From Patiria pectinifera (Eukaryota > Echinodermata > Asteroidea > Valvatida > Asterinidae), in NCBI GenBank assembly GCA_029964075.1, contig CM057148.1, positions 32,729,916 through 32,793,915 of the forward strand: a stretch of 64,000 bases of DNA. Reading direction: 5' to 3'. Numbering within the stretch: the first letter of the stretch is position 1; each line of letters begins with the position of its first letter. The translations under genes were made by a program, and so were the position numbers. The notes below the pieces were generated by a model. That model saw only the letters and a program-made list of their open reading frames with translations. It made no database searches and was not told the DNA's origin. Shown in pieces: positions 23,401 through 38,400 of this stretch.

Positions 23401-26400
23401 CAATGGAAAACTCCCCCATAATACAGTGACGGCTAACCTATATACACATGTACCGGTATTTATTAGGTCATCTGTTGACTTTTTATGTTGCCATTTAAAA
23501 CTTACCCCTACACCCTGGCACATCAACGAGAATCCTGATCCCTTTCCATCATGCCCATCCAGAGATGCCACTTTTCCGGTTTTAACCGGAATTCCGGTTT
23601 TTACAAAAAATCTCACAAAATTCCGGTTTTTCCGGCCGTCAAATTAACCAGAAAAAGAGAAGAAAAACTGTGGAAATGCGTTGATTTTTACCTCATTTAG
23701 TACATTTAGGCGCACACATGGCACAACGTTGTTCGTTGAAGTAGTCTTAATTAAAAACAGTCTTTGTGTATGTCGTTGCCGAGCCTGCATGCGATACAAG
23801 CGTGCTTCACCGCGTGCGGGCATGTTGTGTGCTAAGCACACAAAGCATTCAGCCTGGATATCAAGTCTATCATTTCAGCTATCGGTGGTTTCCGATCGCA
23901 GTGATATATGTGAATACAAAAAATGCAGGTACCAACCATGTTTTCGTTGAGCGCATCGCGTAGTGCATGCAAGGATCATGTACACCGACAGCAGTGTTGT
24001 GGAATCATGCATGTTTCGTGTCGAATATTACGTTGGAAATTCGGGTAGGCAGAATAAATATTAGGAATATGGAAAAAGTCTAAGTGATTGAACGAACCGA
24101 CAGTTTTAAAGGCCATAGAAGCAAAATTAAAAAATTAACAGAACTTGGCTTGGCTACAAGATAAAGATGACAACGGGGACTTTGTGTCGGACACGGAGTG
24201 GCTTTTTCACACACACAAAAGTCCGTTTTTTTCAAGCAGCCGTTCCTTTTTTTTCAAGCACACCCAGTTTCGTTTTTTTTTTCAAGCAGACCCTGTGGCA
24301 TCTCTGCCATCCCAACCATACCTTCAGCCTCCCTTCCTGCCTTGGACAGCGAGCCATGGCGGCTTCGCCGTTCTAGTTTTCCTATACCTTGCTAAGTTCA
24401 AAGTGACTAGGACAAGCAAGATAAGACAAAAGATGATATCTTTTTTATTTGAGAAAATAACAGGCATCTTTTCTGTGTATGTAACTTGGACAGACACACT
24501 GCAAGGAAAAGTATGCTTAGGACAAATTCAGTTTCTAAAAAGGCATTTTCAGTGACATTATTAAGCCATTTTTCATTGTTATCAAGCAAAATTATAACAG
24601 TTTTCACACTGGCTTCAAATTGATGATGTGATTAGGGTTACATACGAGCAGGGACAGACATTTTGTGACAAATGTCCAGTCTGTTCGTACATATAAATCC
24701 TGAATATAAAATATCAAGTAATTCTTCACATTGACTCTGAGTTTTCCAGGTTTTGACTGATAGCATTCCTCCAGGGTACATCTTCTTAAATAAGTCAACA
24801 TTAGGGGATCATTAAATTTTATGCTTACTTTGTGACTTAATCTAAAATGTCTGTCCTTCGTTACGGACATAACACTTTTAAAAACAATATCCAGTTCCAC
24901 TATATTTCTAAAATACAAAACCAGTTACATGTATATCCTTTGCAGGTGAGGATATTTGTTCAAAGCTTGCAATGTTTACATGTAGCCTACATTGTACATG
25001 TACAGCAAAAATTGAGAGACCAAGGTCGTAGTTTTATCATCAAAACTTTAGTCTTCTCAAGTGTCACACTTTTGGGCCCATTAGTATGGAATTGCCCTTC
25101 TATTAAACTAATTTTTAATAAGGGGGTCTTGAACACCTCTGATAATATAAGTGTGAATGGATATTTTGTTTAAATATATGCATAAAATACTGTACATTAC
25201 TGTGTATTGATGGTACAGCCCCTGTATGTTGTTATCTATATGTACAAGGTCCGAGGATTACCTAGAATATCTACGATCTGTCATGAAAGAACAGTGGGAA
25301 CTGGGAGAGAAGCGGGTCAACCCACTCAACAGTCAAGATGTGACTTTCAAGATGCTTCCTACTCTAACTAAAGTAGAAATCCTACATGCGCTGTGTGACT
25401 ATCGACTTGATGCTGCAGATGTTACTGTTCTTAAGGTATATTTTTACATTATAATTTACATCAAATACAATTTGCTGTGATTAAGATTTCTTTTGACGGA
25501 AAGGGGCTTCTGTAGATACATTTTCCTGATTTGTAATTAAGCCCTTTTGTTTGGGTTGTATCATTAAAAAGAAGAAGAAGCAGCTGACATGGACAACAAT
25601 ATCTACAGACACACTGCTGCATGGTATCCATCAGTAGGCATACTAGCCCTGTAAGTAGCAGGACAGGTTGTCACAGCAGAAAATCACAGACGTTAAGCAC
25701 AACGGCTCTTTTTCGTAGCCAACACCAGTAAAAACAAAACAAAACAAAACACCAAAAACCCCAGAGATTGACGCATGAGCAAAGAAAAAGAAAGAATAAA
25801 AAGACATTTTAAAACCTGAATTACAATTCAAGCCCCCCTCCCCCAATATCAACAATTTCTCACCAGATCAACAACCGTTATTACCCCCTCTAAATTAACA
25901 ATTCCCCGCACCATGAAAAAAAACTTAAAGTTGCACTCACGGCACCGCTCTTAAACGTACAAAAAAAAAATTGAATCCTAAGCTTGAATCCTTAGCTTGA
26001 ATTTTTGATGTTTTTTGTGGGTAAAATCCTGAAAAATGTCCACTTGTTCATTTGAAATTCAAAAGGTGCGTTTATACTGTCTAATCCACTCCTGGCACCC
26101 ATCTCAACGTCCTTCCCCTCCCTCCATTACCAATGTCACTTCTCATCCACCCATGCACTCCAGAAACCCACCACAACTCCCTAAAAGTGCAGTCATCTAG
26201 GTACACATAATTCCACACATCTATTACTCTATCCACCCTATTCCATCCCACCCTTTGAAAAATACTGTTCTTGTTTTTTTAAATTGAGGTTGTATATTTT
26301 GTACTTTTTGTAGGACTATGATGGTGACAATCTGCGTGTAGAGCCACTAGGAACTGACCGCGCAGGTGCTACCTATTGGTACTTCTATGGTACTCGTCTT

Positions 26401-29400
26401 TATAAAGAGGACAGACAACTGACACAAGAGGAAAGAAATGCAAAGCACAAACAAAAGTAATCCTACTACTTAGGTTTATCCAAACATTGTCTGCAGTGAT
26501 ACATGTACATACATTAGCTCTACCTGTCTACTGTATTCATAGAAAATGTAGATATCACCTGTGTGATTTTCATAACCATTTGTTCGTTTTTATTTCTCTC
26601 TGGAGGCTAAAAGAGAAGCGCAGGCAAAAAAAGGACCGTTTGAAAGCCATAAAAAGTATGAAAGAAGCAAGGAGAAAACACAAACAGAAGATAAAGAAGG
26701 GAAAGAGCAAGGGAAGTGGCAGAGATAAGAAAAAGAAGAAGAAATCTTCCAAATTAAGGTAATTCCTTGTTTGAAAGTGAATAATAATTCATTACACAGA
26801 TTGACATAACAGAACGTTGCCCACATACTTTGTCCTTTTCACCTATTTCAGACTGGCATTTGAGAGTCACACTGAAGCAAACTATTCTAAGAATTTGAAT
26901 TACGTACATGATAGTTGAAATTTGGAACAGTGTTGGAGCTACATGAAATATCGGTGGTAGTCGTTGTTTGGAACTACTCCAGAGCTTGGTCAATGGGACA
27001 ATTAATATATAGCACTAGATGACTCTAATCAATTGAACAGTAAGGTTTGCCTTTCTGTAAGCAAATGTCTTTTGGTTGACCCAAGTAGCTGTAGTTGTAC
27101 AGTGTATTAGGGTGTGACTCTGGAATGCTAGTCCACTGAATAACTGTTGAAGCTATGCACTGACGCTAAGCTGCTGATTTTCTCTGCAGAGAACAAAGTG
27201 ATTCCAAAAAAAAAAAGACCATTACAAAATTGTAATCACAGAACCATACGTGAATTTCAAGTTGACCTCCAAATTATGTAACCAACTGAAGACCAAATCA
27301 AGTTGGTTGGATAATCATTTGCAATTGGATAATCATTATGGTAGTAAACAAGAACACATACATGTATGGGCTCCGTGCGCCAAGAAAGAGGGCGCCCTTT
27401 ACCTAGAAACGACATCCCATGGGCGGGACATTTTGCTGGTTGACGCGCACCGTTCCTTGTGTGCGACGCACGTACACCAGGGGATTCAGTTGTACTATGT
27501 TCACGCAGTGCTAGTGGTGGCTGCGCGTCGCGGCAAAATTGCAGTCAGGCAAAATGGCGTCGGTCAGTCACCCCCACCTGTACTTTCTTTGCCGGTGAGG
27601 GGGTGCTTGTGAACGAGCGGATAGCCATGGTGTGACTACCTACGCATGTGGCAATATCACATTGGAGAAATCAGTAACGAAACTTAGACACCAAGAACCA
27701 TTACAAAAAACACCTTCAATCCTTCCCTAACATATACCAATTGTATCAAGGATTTCTGCCCAGGCAGCATGAATTGATTGCTGTCCTGGATGTGGAATAT
27801 GAAACCTTGCATGAAGTCCACTCTTGTAGTCTGCATCAAACATATACCACAGACTCCAATGAAGAGGTTTGTTCGAAGGCTTAGTGTGACAATTTGTAGC
27901 AATTCTCAAGGGTGACGCAGCAAAGAGTGGCGTAGGGGCAGTAGGGCAACACTAAGGGTAAGACTACATCAAGATGAACGAAAGGTGTTTAATGTTAGCA
28001 CAAAGTCTTGGAGAAAGGTCCTTATTCAAGAGCAGCACATTCTGTTTGAGCCAGTTGATCAACAATAAGTAACAAAGACTGTACAGTATTCCTGATAAAT
28101 AACTTGATTTGTTCCAAACAGATGTACAGGGTGAGTAAAAAAAACCGGAACCCAAACCCCCCAATATATATTTCATATTTAAAAAAAATAGGTAGCACCA
28201 AACATAATAATGACTGGAAAGCCAATTGCATACGCTACTTTTAGATGAAAAAATTACTGCAATTGCCCATCCGTTCAAAGAATATCACAATTTAAACGCA
28301 ATGACCCTAAAATCTGTTCCCTCAAAAAAAAGGGAGCAGTTTTTGTGTGTTCTGACTGTTTGAAACAACAAAGAAAATGACACAGAATACTTGTATCAAC
28401 ACTGTAGTACACAATATCTTTATTAACAACCCTGGTTAGGCAATCAATGGGGTTCATAAAACCCTCTTTTTTTAAGACCCTCTTTTTTTTAAGACAGGCC
28501 TTCAAAAGAACTCTAAAACTGAGGTTTTATCCCTGTTGATGTTTTGTTTGAAGACAAATGTGACAACGATTCTTGAAATCGCAGTTTTGGACAAAAGAGG
28601 TCTTAGGGTCATTGTGTTTAAATTGTGATATTCTTTGAACGGATTGAGCAATTTCTGTAATTTTTTTCACCTAAAAGTAGCTTATGAAATTGGCTTTTCA
28701 GTTATTATTATGTTTGGTGCTACATATTTTCTTAAATATGATATATATTTTTGGGGGTTTGGGTTCCGCTTTTTTTGACTCACCCTGTATACAGATGTCT
28801 TCGTATACATGCATGCCTAAATATGTGTACGGTACATGTATGTCAGTTTCAATTTTCATTCATTTTAAGAGATGTGCAGCAGCCGTGCATATTTATGTGA
28901 ACACAATTGAATGCCATTTTAGTGTGTTATTGAATGGATCAAGTTTTCATTTTAGTGATTGTTGGTTTGGCTTTGTTATTTGTTGACAGTGACGATGAAG
29001 GCCGTCATGAACTGGTAACTGTGCAACGTCTCCAGAACCTGACAGATAGTAGCAATGTCAAGAAAGGACAGAGGAGGAAGACCAGTAACAGTGAGATCGC
29101 ATCAGCACCCTCAAGCAAACTACAAAAAAACACAAAGAGTAAACAAAGACTCAACAATAACAACACGCCTAATCAAAATGGGATGAAAAATGCAGACAAA
29201 TCCAAGAAATCTGGAGCAAAGAAACAAAGCCTGAAGAAAGCAGAAAATGAAAAGAAACACAAAATAACAACTTCTAAAAAGAGTAGTACAAATAAACGTG
29301 AGAGAGCCATTCCTTCAAAATGTAAATCCTCAAAAACAGAAATACAGCAGAGTGCCAAGAGAGCAGCCAAAAGCCACAATGATACAAAAGCATCTACCTC

Positions 29401-32400
29401 TACAAAAGGACGGAATAAAGCCAACGAAACAAGGTCTCCACAGGCTGGTCCTGGTAAATCAAGAAAGCGCAAAGTTATCAAGTCAAAAGCAATAATCAGT
29501 GAAAGTGAAGAGGATAGTGATGATGAACAGCCATTGACAAAAATTGCAAAAGTTCAAAGATCTCAAATGGATGTTCAAAAGTTCAAAGCAAATCAAAAGA
29601 AATCAGGCAAAAGTCGTTCAGCATGTAAATATCAGACAGTGATGAAGACAAAGCCAAAAAAAGCAGCTAGCTCTAAGTCAAAAGATCACATCAAACAGGA
29701 TCAAATTCATGCACAAACCAACAAAACAGTCCCCAAAACAAACAGGCTTCCCACAACTTGCAATAAGGTGTGTGAGATGACTACATGGAGTAGTGAAGAG
29801 GACGTGTCATTTAGTGCGAGTGTTCCACAGTCAAGTGACACAGATACTGACAGTGAAGATGATATGGAACCACCACGATGGCATTTGGTCTGCCATTCTC
29901 AAGAAGATTGGCAGCAACTTACAGATTTCTTCAAGAAGAGCAAAGTGCAATGTGAGAAAGAATTGTACAAGACTCTTGCCAATGATTTCCTTCCAGAAAT
30001 ACACAGCCTGTTTGCTGCTAAGGTAAAGAATTAAAATATCATATGCATTGTATGACCACAAGTTTATGTATCTTTTCTAAGTGAATTAAACTTGATAGAA
30101 TGAGTATCCTAAATTTAAAAAAATAAAGACGCATTAAAAATTTGATGTGGTGTAAAATTGTATGTGGTGAAAAATTAGGAAGGTTAAGGTTTGTGATTGC
30201 TCCATGTGAATTCCTCTTTTACTTAAAATGTATTCTCTAAAGAAAATAGTTAAACCCCACAATTCATGTGGTTTGCTGAACTTGGCATGAGGAGAGTGTC
30301 CAATTCAAAGTAAATACATATATGTCAATAGGAGAGCAGCATTAACCCCTTCACGCCGGCTGACGGCTATGCCTTGTTAATGCCGTCTGTGGGCAGCTAC
30401 TGCGCAGAGGCTACTGTGCAGTGATGCTTGTAAGACTGTGCAGTGAGGGGTAAAAACCCGGTGGCAAGGGGTTAAAGAAAGCACAATTTTTAACTTGACC
30501 ATTATTAAGAAATTCAAGTGAACTCCAAATGAAATAGACTGACGTTTGTCACCACAGTTTGCCTGAATAGCAAGTGTATTGAGCAATTTTCTCGATACAG
30601 AACAGGACAAAATACATGAAGAAGACACTATGTTTACAATGTAGAACTGAGTTGAAACCAAGACATGAGGTTTAACAATTGGCGTGCATAAAATGCATAC
30701 ATTTAGTTGGTGAATATTACCCTACGAATAGTCCAGGTTGTAAGCAATGTGTTAACTATATGGAGTACCAAAGTGAATACGTCACGCGCACAAAATGTGT
30801 GTGAAAGACATAAAGTGCGTGATTCAGCCTGTGAACCAACACGCGCGCGTACTCCATTCGTTTGTACTACACTTTCTGGTTCTAAAAGACGTCACACTTC
30901 GGTACTCCATTGTCAAAAGTGCCTTAAGTGCTCCAATGCCTTTCACACACACTTTTACTTGGCCTGCACTATTTTGGTCTGAGATGATTTCCCCAAAACT
31001 TTTATAATTATTTTTCGACTGCATCTTGCCCCCCTAACTAATAATTTTAAATTTCTGAATCCATTAGAGATATAAGGAAACATTTATATTTGTACATTTA
31101 CAATAATGCCAATGCTCAGTAAACTGATGCATAACATTTGGAAGTTACTCAGTGTTTGTTATAGCCAAATGTTTGATGTTCATGTGTAGTGATGTCCATT
31201 ATAACAGTACTCTATTGTAAACATCTATATTCAATGAGAACATAGTTTTGGCAGTACTCTATTTTTTCCATTGCTTATAATTTTACCCAAATTTAGGAAA
31301 AAGCACTGCGTAAGAAACTTCAAGAATTAGCTCCAAGAAGAGCATCATCACGAGTTGTCATCATGCAGCTCAAACGGGAAGAGGAGGTAATTTGCCTTGT
31401 TTGACATATCAGCATCACTTTTGTGTTGCCCCTGATAAGAACCTAGTGAGATACGTTGATATACAAATGCAGAATCAGGTGCAAAGTACAGGGTGAGTAA
31501 AAAAAAAAAATGAAACCCAAATGTTGGGACTATTGTTTTAGTTAAGTTCTGCATGTAGCACTTTCAAAATCTAGGATATAAAATCCCAATTCCTAAGCTT
31601 TCTTTTAGTACAAGAATCATTCAAATCACTCATGTACTTTTCAAGTAACGGAATTTTAAACACAACCACCATTTTAAGGTTCTGTTCATGGATCACAAAA
31701 AAAAGACACTGTTCTTTCAGCGAAATAAAAACAATCACATTGTGTGTGAATTGTTTTCATTTTGCTGAAAGAACGCAAAGCTATTTTGTGATCCATGGAC
31801 AGAACTTTAAAACGGTGGTTGTGTTTAAAATTCCGTGACTTGAAAAGTACATGAGTAATTTGAATGATTCTTGTACAAAAAAAAGCTTTTAAATTGGGCT
31901 TTAATGTCCTAGATTTTGAAAGTGCTACATGCAGAACTTTAATAAAACAATAGTCCTGACATTTGGGTTTCGGTTTTTGGGTTTTTTTACTTTTACTCAC
32001 CCTGTATGTGTGTACCAGAGACTTGAAAGGTTCAACACTGATGTACTATGTAGTACATATGTTGTTGATGTGATTCTCGCATTTTAATTTTATTTTGAAA
32101 GGAACGATTGAAATCCATTGAGGAGGCAGAGCAGTCCAGTAGAAGACAGCAGATTGAAGAAGAGAAGCGGGAGAAGATGAAACTACGCAACAAGTTACAG
32201 CAACAGCCAAATCAACTTGGTAATTATCTGTTTGATTACCAATGTGAAATACAGGAAGATATTCATAGTCCATTGTATAAAGTAAAAACACCAGTTACAG
32301 AAAGGTTTTGCACCCGGGCATGTATATCTCTTGTGCTGAAAAAAATTCTGTGAAATATTCTCATGCAGTTACTTTCCATGTACTACCTCAATTTGGAATT

Positions 32401-35400
32401 TCTGAAGTGCAATATACTTGAACATTTACATAGCTACCTTTCCACTTTGTTGATTTGATTTCTGAACTTTGTTTTTCTTTCCCTTCTCTATGTGTAGTAA
32501 TCGAGTACTTGCGAGTAGTTTATGTTACTCGTTCTACTCGTAGTTTTTCATCGACTCGAGTACTTGTCCTGGCGCGAGTAGAAGCAGGTACTCGCGAGTA
32601 GCAATTGAGGGTTTAGGGTTCACAGCTTAATACGTCCCCTGCAAACAGGGAATCACTCCCTCCACCCCTCTCGCTAGAATTTCATTCGTCCAAAAAACCC
32701 AAAATTCAAGTACATGACCCGAAACGTCGTACAGTAAGGATAGCTCGGTGCTGAAGAATGTGGTGTGACTTGCATGCTATTTGCTTGTAGTTACTTCCTG
32801 TCACACTAACGTATATGTCATTTTTCTGCTTTCGTGGAAATTTGGTTAACTACTTGCAAGTACTGGACTACATGTACTCGCAAGTAATTTTTTTGCGAGA
32901 ACTCAAGTAGAAAAATCCACTACTTGCTCAGGCCTACTGTGTAGCCCTCGTGGGCATTGTGATGGGCAACTTTCATTAAAACAATTTTAAAAGACAATAA
33001 ATAAAACTAATTTCCGATATAATTCAGTTCACAAGTGATAAGAATATGTAATCACTGAGCATGTGAATATGGCCCCTGGTGTGTTTTTGTGAGTTTGAAT
33101 ACATTGTCCACGCACTGTACATTTCAGTGATCAATCTTTCATTTTCAATCTCCTCTAGTGTACAGCTATGTTCCAGGCACTGTAACACACATGTGATTGC
33201 ACTCTTAGAGATCATGTTTAGTAGTAACAATACTTATTTGATTTTGCTGAAATGCTTTTGATTCATTTAGAGCACGTACCGGTAGATGGTGACAAATCGT
33301 TAAAAACATCACAGAGCTCTGTCCACAAAAAGCAAACAGACTCCAAGAAAGTAAAGAAAGTAAATGCCTCGAGTGAAAGCATCCATGCACCATTGCAGCA
33401 AGGTAAGTGTATTTAAATAATTGGATAAGAAGTTGTCAATTCAGATTCTTGATTTGTGCACTTTTAAAATTAGAAAGATTCTTAGTTCAAGAAGAAATAT
33501 TCTTGTCTCACTCCCTAGATATTTTGTCTTGCAACATATATAAACATGTATTAACTTATATTAGGCCCCCAAAAAAGTCTCAGTTTCTGGTATGCCATGC
33601 CATGCGCATCGGCAAAATGAAATTTGTTCAATGTAAGATGATGTCTCAAAACCGCCAAACTCACAGGTTTGACTGGAATCCTGCTGCTGCACAATTTTAG
33701 CGTGTTTTTAGATGGGGTTACGATCGAGTATAAGCTTTATGTGGCCTCTCTGGGCTCCAATACCAGAGATGCCAACCGTTACTCTTTTGGAGTAATCATT
33801 AGGATTTTGAGGCATGTTACTACTCTTGAAAATTCCAGCTGTCCTATACGCCAACATTGTGGTTACTCTGAAAAGTACTGTGGTTACTCTTAAACTTGAC
33901 TGTTGTCCTATGTATTTACATTAACATTACTCTTTGCAGGAAGAATCATTCCTATTTTGTAGTCTGTAAAGTTGGCATCTCTGCAATACATTTTGCACTA
34001 AATTGAGTCGGGCACCATTTGCAGTCATCAGCCAACATTTGAAGGGGAAAAAAAAGGGGGGAAAAAAGAAGAAAAGCCACGTCGCAGCACCACTTTTGGG
34101 GCAAGCTCCATACCAGAAACCAGAGACCTTTTTTGGCCTTAAGAAATGTAAGAAAATAATGTTTGTGGCACCTAGACGAAGTTTTGGTAGACACTACCCA
34201 GTCCAAAATTCTGTATGACCATAGGCCTTAGACAGGTATGACCGTAGCCATGTGAAGGTTTTTGAAATTGCTCTCATTTTCTAAATTTTAGCCCAAATTC
34301 CATAATACTTGGACACGAGGGTTATTCAGTAGCAAAGATATGTGGGATATATTTCAGGTCAAAGGTCAACTGAGGTTAATAATGATGTAATGTTTTGGGG
34401 GAAACATGATGTACCGGTACATGATTTCATGGATTTTGATGAAACTTAGATGCAGTGACCCTTGGGTGGAAAGACACAATTCTTCATCGGATTACTGAGG
34501 TCACATCAGATTACTGAAGTCAAAGGTCATGTAGGGGTCATTAGAGGTCATTGTTCAAATATGCTTTAAATGTTTCTTTGTCTACAATTGTAATGTTAGT
34601 TGGATGGAATGATCTTTTTTGGGGGGGGGAGTTCATCACAAATCTTCTGAAGTTCCGAAATTGGAGGTCGAAAGTCATCTGGGGGTCATTTGAGGTCGTT
34701 ATACAAAAATGCACGAAATTTGACTTTTCTACAAGAACACAATTTAACATAGGGATCGACCACAGAAAAAGGCGACACATGCGGTCCGCGGATCACTTGT
34801 TAGTGTGCTCTCTCTCGTCACATCATGTGATGCTTTTAATTACTTGAAGGTGTGTTGGCAAGCATTAGAAACATGTCCCCTATATCTCAGCAGGTATATT
34901 AGGGCACTAGTGGGATCCTTTTGTTATACAGTTGAGTAAACTAATTGTGTTCATAGTCTTTCCTTTGTTTCATTTAATTTTGGGGGCCTGGGGGCTGGTG
35001 CAGTCTTTAAACTGTTGAGCTGTGAAATGGTTCCAATAAATATGGTTTCATGTAGGATACATTTTGGTTTTATGTAGGATACATTATGGTTTTATGTGGG
35101 ATACATTATGGTTGTATCATAAACTAGGGGCAGTTAGCTTTCCATAAACTAGGGGCAGTTAGCTTTCCATTGAGCATAGGGGCAGTTAGCTTTCCATTTT
35201 GAGCATGACAATAAAGAAATCTAATCTAATCTAATCTATGAAAAAAAGTAAGACTGCTGCAAACTGCTTACTGACTGGATGGACCTGAAATATATAAATC
35301 TAAAAATTAATGTGGCCTGACGTTGCGAACTTAGCAAGTTCTTCTTCAGAGGCTAAAACAGAAATGACAGAGGTACAAACATTAACATGGGGGTGCACAC

Positions 35401-38400
35401 AAACATGCAGGGCTGAAAGAAGAAACACAAAAGGAGGATTAGGTGGGAAAGGTGTGGAAAGATGCAGGGAAAGGGGGATGAGAGAACAAAGGGAGATGGC
35501 AAACCACAAGGGGTCTAGTGTAAACAGGGGAGGGATCAGAAAGGGGAAGGATCAAAGGTCACAGGGAGTGGGAACGGACAAAAGAGTGTGAGAGTGATGA
35601 TGATGGGGGGGGGAACAGTATGGGGGTGGAAAGGGATGAAAGATGGGGGAAGATGGGTAAACACAAACAAGGAAGACCAGGTGGATTATCTGTAACAGAA
35701 GACAATGGAGGAAGAAAAGGATTAATCATTCCCTAGTTGGATGTTGAGACCATGTGGTTGAATAGTTCGAAGACGATTCATCCACACTTTCTCTCTGCTG
35801 AGGCGAACTGAGTCCTTGCGATGGCCAAGAGATTCAATGCCCTGCAAAATCATATCAGAAATGGAGTGGTTAGGCAGGTTGAAGTGATGACCAACAGGGG
35901 TGTCTAGTTTCTTGGTGTTGACCGTTGACCGGTGGGCATAGAAACGCTTCTTGAGCGTATTCTTAGTCTCACCTACATACTGCACTCCACAGACCCTGCA
36001 AGAAATGAGATATATGACATTAGAGGTGTTACAAGTGATGTTACCAATGGTTCTGTGGGTGGTGACAGAAGAGTGGCCAGAAAAGGAGTCAGACTCCTGG
36101 ATATGAATCTGGCAGACAACACATCTGGAACTGCACTTGAAAGTACCATGCTGGGTGGGAGAGGATGCATCTAAGGATGGGACTTCAGCTCGAACAATCA
36201 GGTCCCGTAGATTTCGAGGACGCCTGTAAGCCAATGTGGGGCCGTTGGGGATGGCGCGGGCAAGGCGATCTGAAGTATGGAGGATATGATGATTGTCATT
36301 TGTGATTTTGCGAAGGGGAGGGAGATTGGGGTGAAACGTGGTAACCAAGGGAATCATGGGTTTGGCCATGGCATCAGGGACCTTTCCCGTGAGGGCTAGA
36401 TTTCTGGGGATAGCTTTAGCTCTGGCAATGGCACGATGAACTTGGCGAGAGCTGTGACCCCTGACCACCAAGTTGTTCCTCAGTATCTGTGTATGGCGGG
36501 AGAAATCTGAATCATTAGAACAAATTCTTCTGAGTCTGAGTGCCTGGCTGAATGCTATGCCAGTTTTGCAGTGCCTGGGGTGACAGCTGGAGGAGTGGAG
36601 GTACTGGTGGTGTCTGTGGGTTTGGAATACAGGTCAGTGGTTAGTGAGTTGCCTTGCTTGCGGACGGTGACATCCAGAAAGTGGGTTTGGTGAGCCGAGA
36701 ACTCCGACGTGAATTTGATGGGGTTAGTGAAGGTCAAGAGACTGTCCTCATCACTGGTCCAGATGAAAAAAACATCATCAATATATCTCCACCAGATCCA
36801 AGGGTGACATGGGGCCGAGGCAAGCATGCGTTCTTCGAGGTCACCCATGAAGAGGCAAGCCATGGAAGGGGCTATGCGAGTGCCCATTGCGGTGCCGTGT
36901 ACCTGTAGATAGTGTTCACCAAGGAAGGAAAAATTGTTTTTCGTTAGTATAAGTCTCATGAGGGTGCCAACATCACTGATGGGAGGAGTCGTGTGTCCTG
37001 CCTTGGCCAGAGCCAAGGAGCAAGCACGAGCACCCTCCTCATGTGGGATGTTAGTGTACAGAGATGAGACGTCGAAAGTCCCAATGATGGCTGTGCTGGG
37101 AATCTGGTCCTTGATTCCTTCAAGCTTGCGTAGGAAGTCTGGGGTGTCGTGAATGTATGACGAAATCTGTGGGACAAGGGGTTTGAGAAAACTGTCAATG
37201 AACAGGGAGATGCGTTCCGTGGGTGAGCCATTACCGGAGATGATCTAATCTAATCTAATCGTTGATATCTTGGATGCATTTTTCTGGTCATGAAAATATA
37301 TCTTGGATGCATTTTTCTGGATTAAGGTTCGTTGCCTTGAAAATAATATGTGAAAACCTTCTCAGGAAGTTTGGGGTAAAACAGTATGAGCACATCCATC
37401 CATTAGACAAGTAGGTTCAAGACACATTCAACTTCATGAAAACATGAACAAAACAGAATTACTATCAGTTGACAATCATAGTCATTCAGGATTCCATACC
37501 TTACATTTATGACCCTCCACATGTCCACCTACCTTTTTAACATAGAGTTCTTTATCGGTGGCACAAATCTTCCATGGCCTATCTCACCATTGCACATTGA
37601 TCATGCAAATTGTCCACCTTGTGGTAAATGCAGCAGGTTGTGAGATGGACTGCTGAAAACATTTTACTGTAAATACCACCACCCCCCCAAAAAAAAACTT
37701 AACAACAAAATCCACAACAGCAAAAATCACAAGGTCAAATCCAGTGGCCTTGGAGGTCATTGCACAGCATGATTCAGTGCGATTACTCTGTCCAATGAGT
37801 CAGCGGGCTGGGGCACCATCTTGTGACCGCCAATGATTTGGAAGAAAAATGTATCATTTTCTTTGTGGTCGAAAGTGCAACTAGCACTGCGGCACAAGAT
37901 CATCAATTGATGGAAATCTTGCTTTCATGTTTTCTTGAATATCCCTTGAACCTATTTATTTTTATGTCTGTGTGTGTTCACGATGTTTTACCCAAAATTT
38001 CCAAAGAAGGTTTTCACAGAAAAATGCCTCCAAGATATCAATGGAAAGCTCACTTACTGCCCCTGGGTTTTATGTATCTTGACATTAAGAAAAAGCTCGT
38101 GTGGAAATTGCATCCACATACTCTCTGTTCATTAATAAGAAGAACAACATTAGATTAGGCCAAGAAAAAAATATTTCTGCTTCCGATTACATACCTTTCA
38201 AAAATAGGGTCGGTAGGTCAGACATTTTTTTTTAGGGGGGCCAATTGTTTTTGGTGCAGATTGAATGGGTATTCAATTATATGCGAATTTCAGCCTGAAC
38301 TATTTCCATTGCGCTATAAAAGCTATTAAAAAAATGGCCACAAAATTAAAACTTACCTTAATTGCGGTCCATAATTCTTAAAAATAATGGAAAATTCAGG

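Noticed and set aside
28934-28989. Upstream extension of the exon 6 open frame
   Set aside because: The acceptor TTGTTGACAG at 28989 joins exon 5 in frame; the extra hydrophobic residues are intron readthrough.
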